DNA from: DAOULT01 sp964646625
Lineage (GTDB): Bacteria > Chloroflexota > Anaerolineae > CAZYHC01
Assembly (NCBI GenBank): GCA_964646625.1
Contig: CAZYHC010000006.1
Span: 1-64,000, forward strand
Direction: 5' to 3'
Length of the DNA: 64,000 nt
Shown here: in pieces, positions 27,785 to 36,298 of the stretch
Position numbering within the stretch: the first letter of the stretch is position 1
How the letters are laid out: each line of letters starts with the position of its first letter
Notes under the pieces: generated by a model
What the model saw: the letters and a program-made list of their open reading frames with translations, nothing else
What the model was told of the DNA's origin: nothing
Database searches by the model: none
Position numbers and translations under genes: made by a program

Positions 27785-29629
27785 TTATTCTACCGTCACG
27801 CTCTTGGCCAGGTTACGCGGTTGATCTACGTCGCAGCCTCGCCGCACAGCCACGTGGTAGGCAAAAATCTGCAAAGGAATGATGGTCAGCACAGGCGAAA
27901 GCAGCGATGAGACGGGCGGGATGTAGATGACGTCGTCGGCCTTTTCGGCGATGAAGGAATCTCCCTGGGTGGCCACGGCGATGATCACTCCGTCCCTGGC
28001 CTTGACCTGTTCGATGTTGTTGAGCATCTTGTCGTAAACGTCGTCCTGGATGGCGATCGCCATCACCGGCATACGTTCGTCGATGAGCGCAATGGGCCCG
28101 TGTTTCATCTCCCCGGCCGGGTAGCCTTCGGCGTGGATGTAGCTGATTTCCTTCAGCTTGAGTGCTCCCTCCAAAGCAGCAGGATAATTGATGCCCCGCC
28201 CCAGGTAGAGGAAGTTCTCCCGCTTGAAATATTTAGCCGCCAGCCGCTCGTAGTCCGCTCCATTATCGAGCACCTGGCTGACCAGGGCCGGCAATTCGGC
28301 CAAATCCTGCACCAACTCCCTCATGCGTTCAGGAGGGATAACCCCGCGGTGCTTGCCCAGGTACAACCCCAACAGATAAAGATCGACCAGCGAAGCGGTG
28401 AGGGCCTTGGTGGAAGCCACCCCGATCTCCGGCCCGGCGTTCATGTAGATCACCCCCTCGCACACCCGACTGGCCTGGCTGCCCACCGCGTTGACGATCC
28501 CGATCAGGCTGGCCCCTTTAAGGCGCGCCTCCTCCAGAGCAGCCAGGGTGTCCACCGTCTCTCCTGACTGGGTGACGGTTACAACCAGCGTCCGCTCGTC
28601 TACCAGCGGGTCCCGGTAACGAAACTCCGAGCCGTAGTCTACTTCGACGGGGATGCGGGCCAGGGCCTCGAGAAGAAACTTGCCCACCAGACCGGCGTAA
28701 AAGGCGGTCCCGCAGGCAGTGATTATCACTCGTTCGGCGTTCAACACCACCTTCAGGGGAAAATCTTTCAGTTCGTCCAGGAGGATGTCCTCCTTCTCAA
28801 AATCGACCCGCCCCCGGATGGTGTCGGTGATGGCCCGCGCCTGTTCGTAGATCTCTTTTTGCATGAAGTGTTTGTATTCGCCCTTGGCCGCCGACACCGG
28901 ATCCCAGGCTACGGTATGCACTTCTTTTTCCACAGGCTGACCATCCAGGGTCGAGCAGCGCGCTCCATCCCTGGTGACCACCGCCATCTGGCGGCTTTCC
29001 AGGAAAATCATGTTGCGGGTGTGCTCCAGGATGGCGGGCATATCCGAGGCGATGAACATCTCCCCCTCGCCCACGCCGATGGTCACCCCTCCGGCGTTGC
29101 CTATCCTGGCCGCTATGATCTTATCCGGGTCGCGGGCGCTCATGATGGCGATGCCGTGCGCCCCCTTGATGCGATTCAGAGCGTAGCGCACCGCCGACTC
29201 CAGCTCGTGGCCTTCGGCCAGACGCTTCTCCACCAGGTGGGCGATGACCTCCGTGTCCGTATCGGAGCTAAAGGTATGCCCCTCGGCCATAAGCTCCTGG
29301 CGCAAAGCTAAGAAGTTCTCCACGATGCCGTTGTGAATGACCACCACCTGGCCCGTGCAATCGGTGTGGGGATGGGCGTTGCGCGGCGAAGGCTTGCCGT
29401 GGGTGGCCCAGCGGGTGTGTCCGATGCCCACTTGACCGTAAACGGGATCCTCCGCCACCATAGCTTCCAGGTTGCTCAGCTTACCCACGTCACGACGGAC
29501 AGAGATGCAGCCATCCTTGATGACGGCCAGCCCGGCCGAATCATAGCCCCGATATTCCAACCGCTTGAGCCCTTCCAGGACGATGGGCGTGGCCTCTCGC
29601 GGCCCTACGTACCCGACGATTCCACACAT
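27785..29629 (-). CDS. glmS: Glutamine-fructose-6-phosphate aminotransferase
   Basis: GlmS makes glucosamine-6-phosphate from fructose-6-phosphate and glutamine, the first step to UDP-GlcNAc. The 614-residue protein starts MCGIVGYVG; Cys2 becomes the N-terminal nucleophile after Met removal, so the ATG at 29629 is right although 13 more codons are open upstream. GGAGGTG sits 6 bases before it. The glutaminase domain (1-240), two SIS sugar-isomerase domains (TVTQSGETVDT and YLGRGINYP) and the terminal NLAKSVTVE are complete. Its product could feed the surface-glycan genes around it. Confidence 0.97.
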   Translation of the reverse strand: MCGIVGYVGPREATPIVLEGLKRLEYRGYDSAGLAVIKDGCISVRRDVGKLSNLEAMVAEDPVYGQVGIGHTRWATHGKPSPRNAHPHTDCTGQVVVIHNGIVENFLALRQELMAEGHTFSSDTDTEVIAHLVEKRLAEGHELESAVRYALNRIKGAHGIAIMSARDPDKIIAARIGNAGGVTIGVGEGEMFIASDMPAILEHTRNMIFLESRQMAVVTRDGARCSTLDGQPVEKEVHTVAWDPVSAAKGEYKHFMQKEIYEQARAITDTIRGRVDFEKEDILLDELKDFPLKVVLNAERVIITACGTAFYAGLVGKFLLEALARIPVEVDYGSEFRYRDPLVDERTLVVTVTQSGETVDTLAALEEARLKGASLIGIVNAVGSQASRVCEGVIYMNAGPEIGVASTKALTASLVDLYLLGLYLGKHRGVIPPERMRELVQDLAELPALVSQVLDNGADYERLAAKYFKRENFLYLGRGINYPAALEGALKLKEISYIHAEGYPAGEMKHGPIALIDERMPVMAIAIQDDVYDKMLNNIEQVKARDGVIIAVATQGDSFIAEKADDVIYIPPVSSLLSPVLTIIPLQIFAYHVAVRRGCDVDQPRNLAKSVTVE

Positions 29630-29724
29630 TTCATTCACCTCCAATAGTGTCTGTCTACATTTTACCACTCTGGAACAACCTCGACAGCGAACCAGTTCAC
29701 CTTACACCGCGAGATAATACCTGA

Positions 29725-29753
29725 ATTATAGCCAAAAAGCGGGCAGGAGTCAA
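29725..29753 (-). promoter_or_regulatory. Sigma-70 promoter of glmS
   Basis: On the minus strand TTGACT (29753-29748), 17-bp spacer, TATAAT (29730-29725). The leader to the ATG is about 90 nt, too short for a glmS ribozyme. Confidence 0.8.
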
Positions 29754-29792
29754 TTGATCGTGGTGCGGCGGGTGCGCCGCCCGCCGCTGGAG

Positions 29793-29821
29793 TTGCCGTG
29801 AAGGGCTAGAGATGATATAAT
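29793..29821 (+). promoter_or_regulatory. Sigma-70 promoter of the histidine kinase operon
   Basis: TTGCCG (29793-29798), 17-bp spacer, TATAAT (29816-29821). An 8-bp GC-only hairpin (29765-29787) lies directly upstream, between the divergent promoters. Confidence 0.75.
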
Positions 29822-29862
29822 GTGATGAAAGAGTCTGCCTTTTGCAAACAGGCGGAGGGACC

Positions 29863-31158
29863 ATGATGTCCGACCGAGATCAGAGGTTTATGACCATTTT
29901 GGAGATAGCGAAGATCCTGGCCGCTCAGCACAACCTGGAGACCATGTTGCCCAGGTTCCTGGCTGGCCTCATCGAGACGTGGGAGGCGGCTGAAGCCGGA
30001 ATCCTGCTTCTTTACGACCCTTCCGACGGGCAGTTGACGGTGAGGGCGGCGCGAGGCTACGACCTGCCCACCTTAGGGCAGATCCGTCTGGCCCCTGGCG
30101 AATCGATGTGCGGCCGGGCCTTTCAGACTGGTCGAGCCGGGCTGTATCCTACCCCGCAGGCCATCGCCGCGGTCAGGACCAACATGATGCCCTCCAACCG
30201 CCAGATGTTCCGGGCAGCGAGCAGCGGTTACCCCCAGAGCGCCGTATGTATCCCGCTGATCAGCGGCCAGACAAAGGTGGGGGTCCTGGTGCTGGAGAAC
30301 CGGCACCAGCCTGACAGCTTTGTTCCTGCGGACCTGCCCTTTCTGCAAGAGGTAGCCGACCTTACGGCCCTGTTTATCGAAAGCGCCCGCCTGAACCAGG
30401 AAAGACAGGCTGTCCGCGCCCTCGACGAAGCTAACCGCCTCAAGGCAGAGTTGGTCTCCACCCTGGCCCATGAGATGCGCACCCCGTTGACTTCGATCAA
30501 AGGCTACACTACGGCCCTGCTCATGGAGGAGGCCACTTTCGGCCCTGAGACCCGGCAAGAGTTCCTGCAAATTATAGACGAGGAGTGTGACGTCCTACAG
30601 GACCTCATACACGACCTGCTGGAGTCGTCAGTCATTGACGCCGGCTTGTTGAGGCTCGAGCCCCAGCCGGTGAGGCTGCCTCGCCTGGCAAGGAGTTTGA
30701 TCGACGACATGGCACGCCGCGCCCAGAAACACCGCTTCCTGGTCGATTTCCCGAAGAGTTTCCCCCTCGTGGACGCCGATCCTCACCGCATTGAGCAGGT
30801 GTTGCGTAACCTGCTGGACAATGCCGTTAAGTACTCGCCGCGAGGAGGGATGGTAGTGATGCGGGGCGAGGTGCGCGAGGATGAGGTAGTCATCAGTGTG
30901 GCCGACCAGGGAGTGGGCATCGCCCCTGAGCACCTGAACCGGCTGTTTGAGAAGTTCTTCCGAATCGAGTCGGGCCTGGGTCGCCACGTGGTCGGCTCAG
31001 GATTGGGGCTGCCCATCGCTCGCACCATCGTGGAGAGCCACGGGGGGCGCATCTGGGCCGAGAGCCAGGTGGGGCAAGGCACCACCTTTTACTTTACGCT
31101 CCCCCTAGGGGGCCTGAGCCAGGAATCAGCAGAGCAGAAGGAGAGAGGTAGTGAGTGA
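29863..31158 (+). CDS. GAF-domain sensor histidine kinase
   Basis: A 431-residue soluble sensor kinase: GAF domain (about 12-185, with GESMCGRAFQTGR and AVCIPLISG), HisKA dimerisation helix with phospho-acceptor His203 in LAHEMRTPLTSIKGY, and HATPase_c with N-box NLLDNAVKYS, G1 DQGVGIAP and G2 GSGLGLPIA. No membrane helix, so it reads a cytoplasmic signal. The in-frame TTG at 29842 is rejected because GGCGGAGGG sits just before ATG 29863/29866. It overlaps the regulator gene by 8 bp; the two form one two-component system. Confidence 0.93.
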   Translation: MMSDRDQRFMTILEIAKILAAQHNLETMLPRFLAGLIETWEAAEAGILLLYDPSDGQLTVRAARGYDLPTLGQIRLAPGESMCGRAFQTGRAGLYPTPQAIAAVRTNMMPSNRQMFRAASSGYPQSAVCIPLISGQTKVGVLVLENRHQPDSFVPADLPFLQEVADLTALFIESARLNQERQAVRALDEANRLKAELVSTLAHEMRTPLTSIKGYTTALLMEEATFGPETRQEFLQIIDEECDVLQDLIHDLLESSVIDAGLLRLEPQPVRLPRLARSLIDDMARRAQKHRFLVDFPKSFPLVDADPHRIEQVLRNLLDNAVKYSPRGGMVVMRGEVREDEVVISVADQGVGIAPEHLNRLFEKFFRIESGLGRHVVGSGLGLPIARTIVESHGGRIWAESQVGQGTTFYFTLPLGGLSQESAEQKERGSE

Positions 31159-31855
31159 GAAGATCTTGATCGTGGACGACGAGCCACGGGTGGTGCGGCT
31201 GGTCAGCGAAGTGCTAAAAGCAGTGGGCTACCAGGTGAGCGCGGCCGCCAGTGGAAAGCCTGCCATCGAGATGGTGGCTTTGGAGCAACCCGACCTGGTA
31301 TTGCTCGACATCCTGCTTCCCCAAGGGCCAGATGGTTACGAGGTGTGCCAACACATCCGAGAGTTCTCCGATGTGCCCGTGATCATGCTCACCGCCAAGG
31401 CCCAGGAGACCGACCTGCTGCGGGGCTTCGATGTGGGAGCCGACGACTACCTGACCAAGCCTTTCAGCGCCAGGGAACTGGTGGCCCGGGTCAAGGCGGT
31501 CTTGCGGCGCGCCCAACGACCTGAAGAGATGGTAACTACCACATTCAGGTGTGGCGAACTGGAGATCAATTTCGCTCGACGTACCGTCAAGGTGTGTGGC
31601 GAAAATGTATCGCTCACCCGCACAGAGTACGCGCTGCTACGCCAGTTGGCCCTCAACCCCAACTGCGTCATGTTGCATCAAGAGTTGCTGACGGCGGTAT
31701 GGGGGCCGGAGTACCGGGACGACATCGATTACCTGCGAGCCTACATCCGCTACCTGCGGCGCAAGCTGGAAGCGGATCCTTCCAATCCTCAATACATCCT
31801 CACCTCACAGGGAGTCGGCTACATGCTGGCTTGCCCCGCTGAGACTTGCGATTAG
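31151..31855 (+). CDS. OmpR/PhoB-family response regulator
   Basis: A 234-residue DNA-binding regulator: receiver domain with phospho-acceptor Asp53 (LLDILLPQGPDG) and the conserved Lys in YLTKPF, then a winged-helix Trans_reg_C domain (about 130-228) with LTRTEYALLRQL and YIRYLRRKLEADP. GTG start at 31151 lies inside the kinase gene (8-bp overlap), with AGAGAGG upstream. Target genes are not known; a strong terminator follows. Confidence 0.95.
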   Translation: MSEKILIVDDEPRVVRLVSEVLKAVGYQVSAAASGKPAIEMVALEQPDLVLLDILLPQGPDGYEVCQHIREFSDVPVIMLTAKAQETDLLRGFDVGADDYLTKPFSARELVARVKAVLRRAQRPEEMVTTTFRCGELEINFARRTVKVCGENVSLTRTEYALLRQLALNPNCVMLHQELLTAVWGPEYRDDIDYLRAYIRYLRRKLEADPSNPQYILTSQGVGYMLACPAETCD

Positions 31856-31891
31856 ACTTTCCCCCGTCAGATTTCCTCGGTTCTTCAGGAT

Positions 31892-31929
31892 AGGCGGGTT
31901 TCGCCAGAGGCGAAACCCGCCTCTTTTTT
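31892..31929 (+). terminator. Rho-independent terminator after the two-component genes
   Basis: A 13-bp perfect stem (AGGCGGGTTTCGC with its complement), loop CAGAG, then CTTTTTT. Separates the regulator from the electron-transfer operon. Confidence 0.9.
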
Positions 31930-31983
31930 CATGGCTTTTTCATCTCCTCGCCCCCCTTTTTTATGAGAATTTGACAACCCATG

Positions 31984-31992
31984 TGCTATACT
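31984..31992 (+). promoter_or_regulatory. Extended -10 promoter of the electron-transfer operon
   Basis: TGCTATACT (TATACT at 31987-31992 with TG one base upstream). A TTGACA at 31971-31976 is too close (10 bp) for this box, but pairs at 17 bp with a poorer TACAAG (31994-31999); which is used is open. Confidence 0.5.
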
Positions 31993-32024
31993 GTACAAGG
32001 AGTCGATTACAGGTTAGGAGGCCA

Positions 32025-32558
32025 ATGATGGATTTCGAACCGATCGAACTTGCCAAGACAATAGAGAAGAACGGGACAGGCACTTCCCTCATATCCGTAC
32101 TGGAAGAGGTCCAGGCCCGATTTCGCTACCTGCCCCGGGAGGCGATGATCCTGGTCAGCGAGCGGATGGGGGTGCCTTTGAGTCAGGTCTACAGCGTGGC
32201 CACTTTTTACCACGCTTTCACCTTGAAGCCGCGGGGGAAGTATCTGATCAATGTGTGCCTGGGCACGGCCTGTCACGTAAGAGGGTCGGGGAGGGTTTTG
32301 AAACAAGTTTCCAAGTTGCTGAACGTGAAACCGGGCGAGACAACCACAGACCGCCAGTTTACCCTGGAAACGGTCAACTGCCTGGGCGCCTGCGCGCTGG
32401 GACCTGTCATGGTTATCGAAGGTGCATACTTTGGACAGATGACTCCCGCCAGGGTGGAGTCGGTTCTGATGAAATACGCTAGCGACGGAGAGCAAGGGAA
32501 TGAAAAGAGTCACGACCGCGGACGAATTAGAAGCATTGAGGCGATCGCTGGTCAGTGA
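32025..32558 (+). CDS. NuoE-like [2Fe-2S] thioredoxin-fold subunit
   Basis: A 177-residue subunit of the complex-I 24-kDa family, carrying a [2Fe-2S] cluster on Cys of CLGTACHVRG and CLGACALGP, with N-terminal helices LISVLEEVQARFRYLP and YSVATFYHAF typical of NuoE/HydC/HndA. It passes electrons between the NuoF flavin site and other clusters. ATG 32025 is chosen because TTAGGAGG lies just upstream. The C-terminal 20 residues extend past the family end and overlap the next gene by 59 bp. First gene of the nine-gene operon. Confidence 0.92.
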   Translation: MMDFEPIELAKTIEKNGTGTSLISVLEEVQARFRYLPREAMILVSERMGVPLSQVYSVATFYHAFTLKPRGKYLINVCLGTACHVRGSGRVLKQVSKLLNVKPGETTTDRQFTLETVNCLGACALGPVMVIEGAYFGQMTPARVESVLMKYASDGEQGNEKSHDRGRIRSIEAIAGQ

Positions 32559-35500
32559 CAGGGATCCGAACAAGTCCTGCATAACCGTGTGCGCTGGAAC
32601 GGGTTGCCTGGCCAATGGCAGCGATAGAGTCATTGGGGCTTTCCGAGAAGAGCTAGAGAGGCAAGGGATAAGTGACTCGGTGAATGTCGTGGCCACAGGC
32701 TGCCATGGTTTCTGCGAGCAGGGGCCGGTGACAGTGATTAAACCCCGGCAGATCTTCTATCGGGGGGTGACGCCTGACGATGTGCCTGAGATCGTCTCCG
32801 AAACCATAGCCAGTGACCGCATTGTCGAGAGGTTGCTTTACACCGATCCGGGCACAGGCCGCAAAATCGTTTACGAACACGAGGTGCCTTTCTACCAGAA
32901 GCAGCGGCGTATTGTCCTCGATCATAATGGCTTCATCGAGCCTACCAGCATCACCGACTATATTGTCCTGGACGGCTACGCGGCTTTGAGCAAAACCCTG
33001 TGCCAGATGAGGCCGGAACAGGTCATCGAGGAGATCACAGCATCCAGGCTGCGTGGCCGTGGCGGGGCCGGCTTCCCCACCGGTCTGAAATGGCGTTTCT
33101 GCCGCCAGGCGCCGGGTGAGGTCAAATACGTCATCTGCAACGCTGATGAGGGTGACCCCGGAGCCTACATGGACCGCAGTATCATGGAGGGCAACCCCCA
33201 CCGTGTGCTGGAGGGGATGATCATCGGGGCCTACGCGATCGGGGCCCACCAGGGTTTCGTGTACATCCGCAACGAGTACCCTTTAGCGGTGAAGCACTTG
33301 CGCACGGCTATCGAGCAGGCCCAGGAGTACGGCCTGCTCGGGGAGAACATCCTGGGTTCTGGCTTCGACTTCACCGTCCAGATTCGCCTGGGCAGTGGGG
33401 CCTTTGTCTGTGGCGAAGAGACGGCGCTCATGGCCTCCATTGAGGGCCGTATCGGCGAGCCACGACCACGTCCGCCCTTCCCCGCCCAGTCGGGGCTGTG
33501 GGGCCAGCCCACTAACATCAACAACGTGGAGACCTGGGCCAACGTGCCCATCATCATTAACCGCGGAGCCAATTGGTACGGTCAGTTGGGCACCGAGGCC
33601 AGCGGGGGCACCAAGATCTTTTCCGTAGTGGGCAAGATCAACAACACCGGCTTGGTGGAGGTACCCATTGGCCTGGCGCTGGGCGACATCATCTTTGACA
33701 TCGGGGGGGGCATCCCCAAAGACAAGGAGTTCAAAGCAGCGCAACTGGGCGGGCCTTCAGGCGGCTGCATTCCCAAGGAGCACCTGAACGCCCCCATTGA
33801 CTACACAACGTTGCAGGAACTGGGGGCCATCATGGGCTCCGGCGGCCTGGTGGTTTGCGACGAGGATACTTGCATGGTGGACCTGGCCCGCTTCTTCTTA
33901 ACTTTTGTGCAAGAGGAATCCTGTGGCAAGTGCATCCCCTGCCGCGTCGGCACGCGGGCCATGCTGGAGACGCTGGAGCGCATTTGCGCCGGACAGGGGC
34001 GCGAGGGGGACATTGAGTACCTGATCGAACTGGGCCAGGAGATCAAGCGCTCGTCGTTGTGTGGGCTGGGGCAGACAGCTCCCAATCCGGTGCTGACTAC
34101 CCTCCGCTACTTCCGCGACGAGTACGAAGCGCACATCGAGGAGAAGAGGTGCCCCGCTGGCGTGTGCCCGGAGCTTGTCATCTCCCCCTGCCAGAACGAG
34201 TGTCCAGCGGGGATGGACGTGCCGAGCTACGTATCCCTCGTCGGCGAGGGTCGGCTCAGAGAGGCCCTGGCCGTGATTCTGGACACCAACCCTTTCCCCT
34301 CGGTTTGTGGCCGGGTGTGCGATCATCACTGTGAGGTCAAGTGCCGCCGTGGTCAGCTCGACGAGGCAGTGGCTATCCGCGCCCTCAAACGCTTCGTCGC
34401 CGATTGTGATGGAGAGCGGCCTAAAATGAGCGTCGCCGAGCACAATGGTCAGCCCAAAGTAGGTATCATTGGTGCCGGGCCGGCCGGCCTGAGTTGCGCC
34501 TACTTCCTGGCTCGCCTGGGTTACGAGCCTACGGTGTTTGAGAAGCTTCCCGTAGCCGGGGGCATGTTGGCCGTGGGCATCCCCGACTATAGATTGCCCA
34601 AGGAGGTGCTTCAGAAAGAGATCGAGGCCATAGAAGCTCTGGGCGTTGAGATCAGGACCAACACGGCTGTTGGAAAGGACATCACCTTGTCGGAGCTTCA
34701 GCAGCAGGGCTACAGGGCCTTCTTCGTAGCCCTGGGGGCACACCACAGCCGCAAGCTGGGTATCCCCGGCGAGGACTTGAAAGGGGTCGTCCACGGCATT
34801 GACTTTCTGGAGGAGCTCAATCTCAACGGTGGAGAAGTGCGGGTGGGGCGTAAGGTGGCAGTGGTAGGGGGCGGCAATGCGGCTATTGATGCGGCCCGTA
34901 CTGCGCTGCGCTTAGGTGCCGAGAAGGTGACCATCCTCTACCGTCGCACAAAGGGCGAAATGCCAGCTCAGGATGAGGAGATAAAGGCGGCTGAGGCAGA
35001 GGGAATCGAGTTTCGCTTTCTGGTGACGCCAGCCAGAATCATGGGCGACGGAGACAGGGTTAGGGCTATCGAATGCCAGCGCATGAAACTGGGGGAGTTC
35101 GATCGGAGCGGGCGCCGTCGGCCCGTTCCCATCCAGGATTCCCGATTTGAACTCGAAGTGGATATGATCGTCCCGGCTGTTGGTCAGTTCTCGGATACCG
35201 CCAGTCTTTTCGATGGCCTGGAAATGGAGACCGGTGGGGGTGGGGTGATACGAGTGCACAAGGATGGCCAGACCAACGTGCCGTACATCTTTGCTGGCGG
35301 CGACGTAACGTCAGGGCCGGCCTCGGCTATAAAGGCCATCGCCGCCGGCCAGAGGGCAGCAGAGGCCATTGACCAGTACCTCCGTCCCGACGAAAACAGG
35401 GTCTACCCCTGGCGTCAGAGGAAGCCGGTGAACACTTTTTTCGATCCGGAGGCCGAGCCGGTGCAGTACGAGCGATGTGAGATACCGGAGTTGCCCCCAA

Positions 35501-35610
35501 CCTCTCGCCGCAAGAACTTTGACGAGGTAGAGAGAGTTCTCGACAGGGAAACGGCTATGCGAGAGGCGCGTCGCTGTCTCCGCTGTGACTATCGAGAAAC
35601 GGAGGACTAA
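32500..35610 (+). CDS. NuoF-like NAD(P)H-flavin subunit fused to a GltD-like FAD oxidoreductase
   Basis: A 1036-residue fusion. Residues 20-100: thioredoxin-like [2Fe-2S] domain (Cys27, Cys31, then GCHGFC). 150-400: NuoF flavin domain with GRGGAGFPTG and CNADEGDPGAYMDR (FMN and NADH contacts). 400-540: SLBB and the 4Fe-4S bundle with SCGKCIPCRVG. About 565-1036: GltD/NfnB-type module with two Cys groups (CGRVCDHHCEVKC), FAD motif GAGPAGLSCAYFLARLGY and a second dinucleotide motif VGGGNAAIDAARTALRLG with YRRTKGEMPA. So one chain carries FMN, FAD, probably two pyridine-nucleotide sites and several clusters, the kit of an electron-bifurcating transhydrogenase. The start overlaps the NuoE-like gene by 59 bp. 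Confidence 0.92.
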   Translation: MKRVTTADELEALRRSLVSDRDPNKSCITVCAGTGCLANGSDRVIGAFREELERQGISDSVNVVATGCHGFCEQGPVTVIKPRQIFYRGVTPDDVPEIVSETIASDRIVERLLYTDPGTGRKIVYEHEVPFYQKQRRIVLDHNGFIEPTSITDYIVLDGYAALSKTLCQMRPEQVIEEITASRLRGRGGAGFPTGLKWRFCRQAPGEVKYVICNADEGDPGAYMDRSIMEGNPHRVLEGMIIGAYAIGAHQGFVYIRNEYPLAVKHLRTAIEQAQEYGLLGENILGSGFDFTVQIRLGSGAFVCGEETALMASIEGRIGEPRPRPPFPAQSGLWGQPTNINNVETWANVPIIINRGANWYGQLGTEASGGTKIFSVVGKINNTGLVEVPIGLALGDIIFDIGGGIPKDKEFKAAQLGGPSGGCIPKEHLNAPIDYTTLQELGAIMGSGGLVVCDEDTCMVDLARFFLTFVQEESCGKCIPCRVGTRAMLETLERICAGQGREGDIEYLIELGQEIKRSSLCGLGQTAPNPVLTTLRYFRDEYEAHIEEKRCPAGVCPELVISPCQNECPAGMDVPSYVSLVGEGRLREALAVILDTNPFPSVCGRVCDHHCEVKCRRGQLDEAVAIRALKRFVADCDGERPKMSVAEHNGQPKVGIIGAGPAGLSCAYFLARLGYEPTVFEKLPVAGGMLAVGIPDYRLPKEVLQKEIEAIEALGVEIRTNTAVGKDITLSELQQQGYRAFFVALGAHHSRKLGIPGEDLKGVVHGIDFLEELNLNGGEVRVGRKVAVVGGGNAAIDAARTALRLGAEKVTILYRRTKGEMPAQDEEIKAAEAEGIEFRFLVTPARIMGDGDRVRAIECQRMKLGEFDRSGRRRPVPIQDSRFELEVDMIVPAVGQFSDTASLFDGLEMETGGGGVIRVHKDGQTNVPYIFAGGDVTSGPASAIKAIAAGQRAAEAIDQYLRPDENRVYPWRQRKPVNTFFDPEAEPVQYERCEIPELPPTSRRKNFDEVERVLDRETAMREARRCLRCDYRETED

Positions 35611-35611
35611 G

Positions 35612-36298
35612 GTGATCGCTGTCACCATCGATGGAAAGAAGATACAGACCGCTGAGGACCGAACGATTCTTGAGGTGGCGCGGGAGCACGGCCTTCACAT
35701 TCCCACCCTGTGCTACCACGAGGGGATGGAACCGTTTGCGGCCTGTCGCCTGTGCGTGGTGGAAGTGGAGACGGGCCGGGGGCGGCAACTGGTGGCCTCT
35801 TGCGCCTACCCTTGCGCCGACGGCCTGGTGGTGCACACCAACTCGGAGGTGGTGTTACAGTCACGACGCATCACCGTGGAGTTGCTGATGGCTTCCGCGG
35901 CCCACGTCCCGCTCATCCGCCAACTGGCCGACGAACTGGCCGTCGGCGAGCCGCGCTTCACGATGGAGAAGAACGACTGTATCCTCTGCGGACTGTGCGT
36001 GCGGGCCTGCCAGGAGATCGTCGGGGTGGGCGCCATCAGCGTCATCAACCGGGGCATCGAGAAGGAGGTCAGCCCGCCTTTCCACATCGCCTCCCACGCC
36101 TGCATCGGGTGCGGCACCTGCGTCCTGGTTTGCCCTACTGGCGCCCTCGCCCTGGCCGACATCAACGGCGGCGCTCCAAAGGTCCACCCCTGGAAGTCAG
36201 AGTTCGAGGCAGTGACCTGCCGGATCTGGGACTATCATTCCCTGGCCCCCGAGTTTGCTGATCATGGGCCCCTGCTGGCTGAGGAGGTCGCGCCATGA
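35612..36298 (+). CDS. NuoG N-terminal-type iron-sulfur protein
   Basis: A 228-residue electron-transfer subunit matching only the first part of NuoG/HydA: plant-type [2Fe-2S] domain (LCYHEGMEPFAACRLCVVEVE, with CAYPC), His-Cys cluster region, and a double 4Fe-4S ferredoxin (CILCGLCVRACQE and CIGCGTCVLVCPTG). No molybdopterin or H-cluster domain follows. GTG 35612 is chosen since GGAGG lies 6 bases upstream; the longer frame from 35585 is inside the previous gene. It overlaps the HdrA-like gene by 4 bp. Confidence 0.9.
   Translation: MIAVTIDGKKIQTAEDRTILEVAREHGLHIPTLCYHEGMEPFAACRLCVVEVETGRGRQLVASCAYPCADGLVVHTNSEVVLQSRRITVELLMASAAHVPLIRQLADELAVGEPRFTMEKNDCILCGLCVRACQEIVGVGAISVINRGIEKEVSPPFHIASHACIGCGTCVLVCPTGALALADINGGAPKVHPWKSEFEAVTCRIWDYHSLAPEFADHGPLLAEEVAP

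Noticed and set aside
29630..29720. glmS ribozyme upstream of glmS
   Set aside because: The leader from the mapped promoter is only about 90 nt and lacks room for the ribozyme core.
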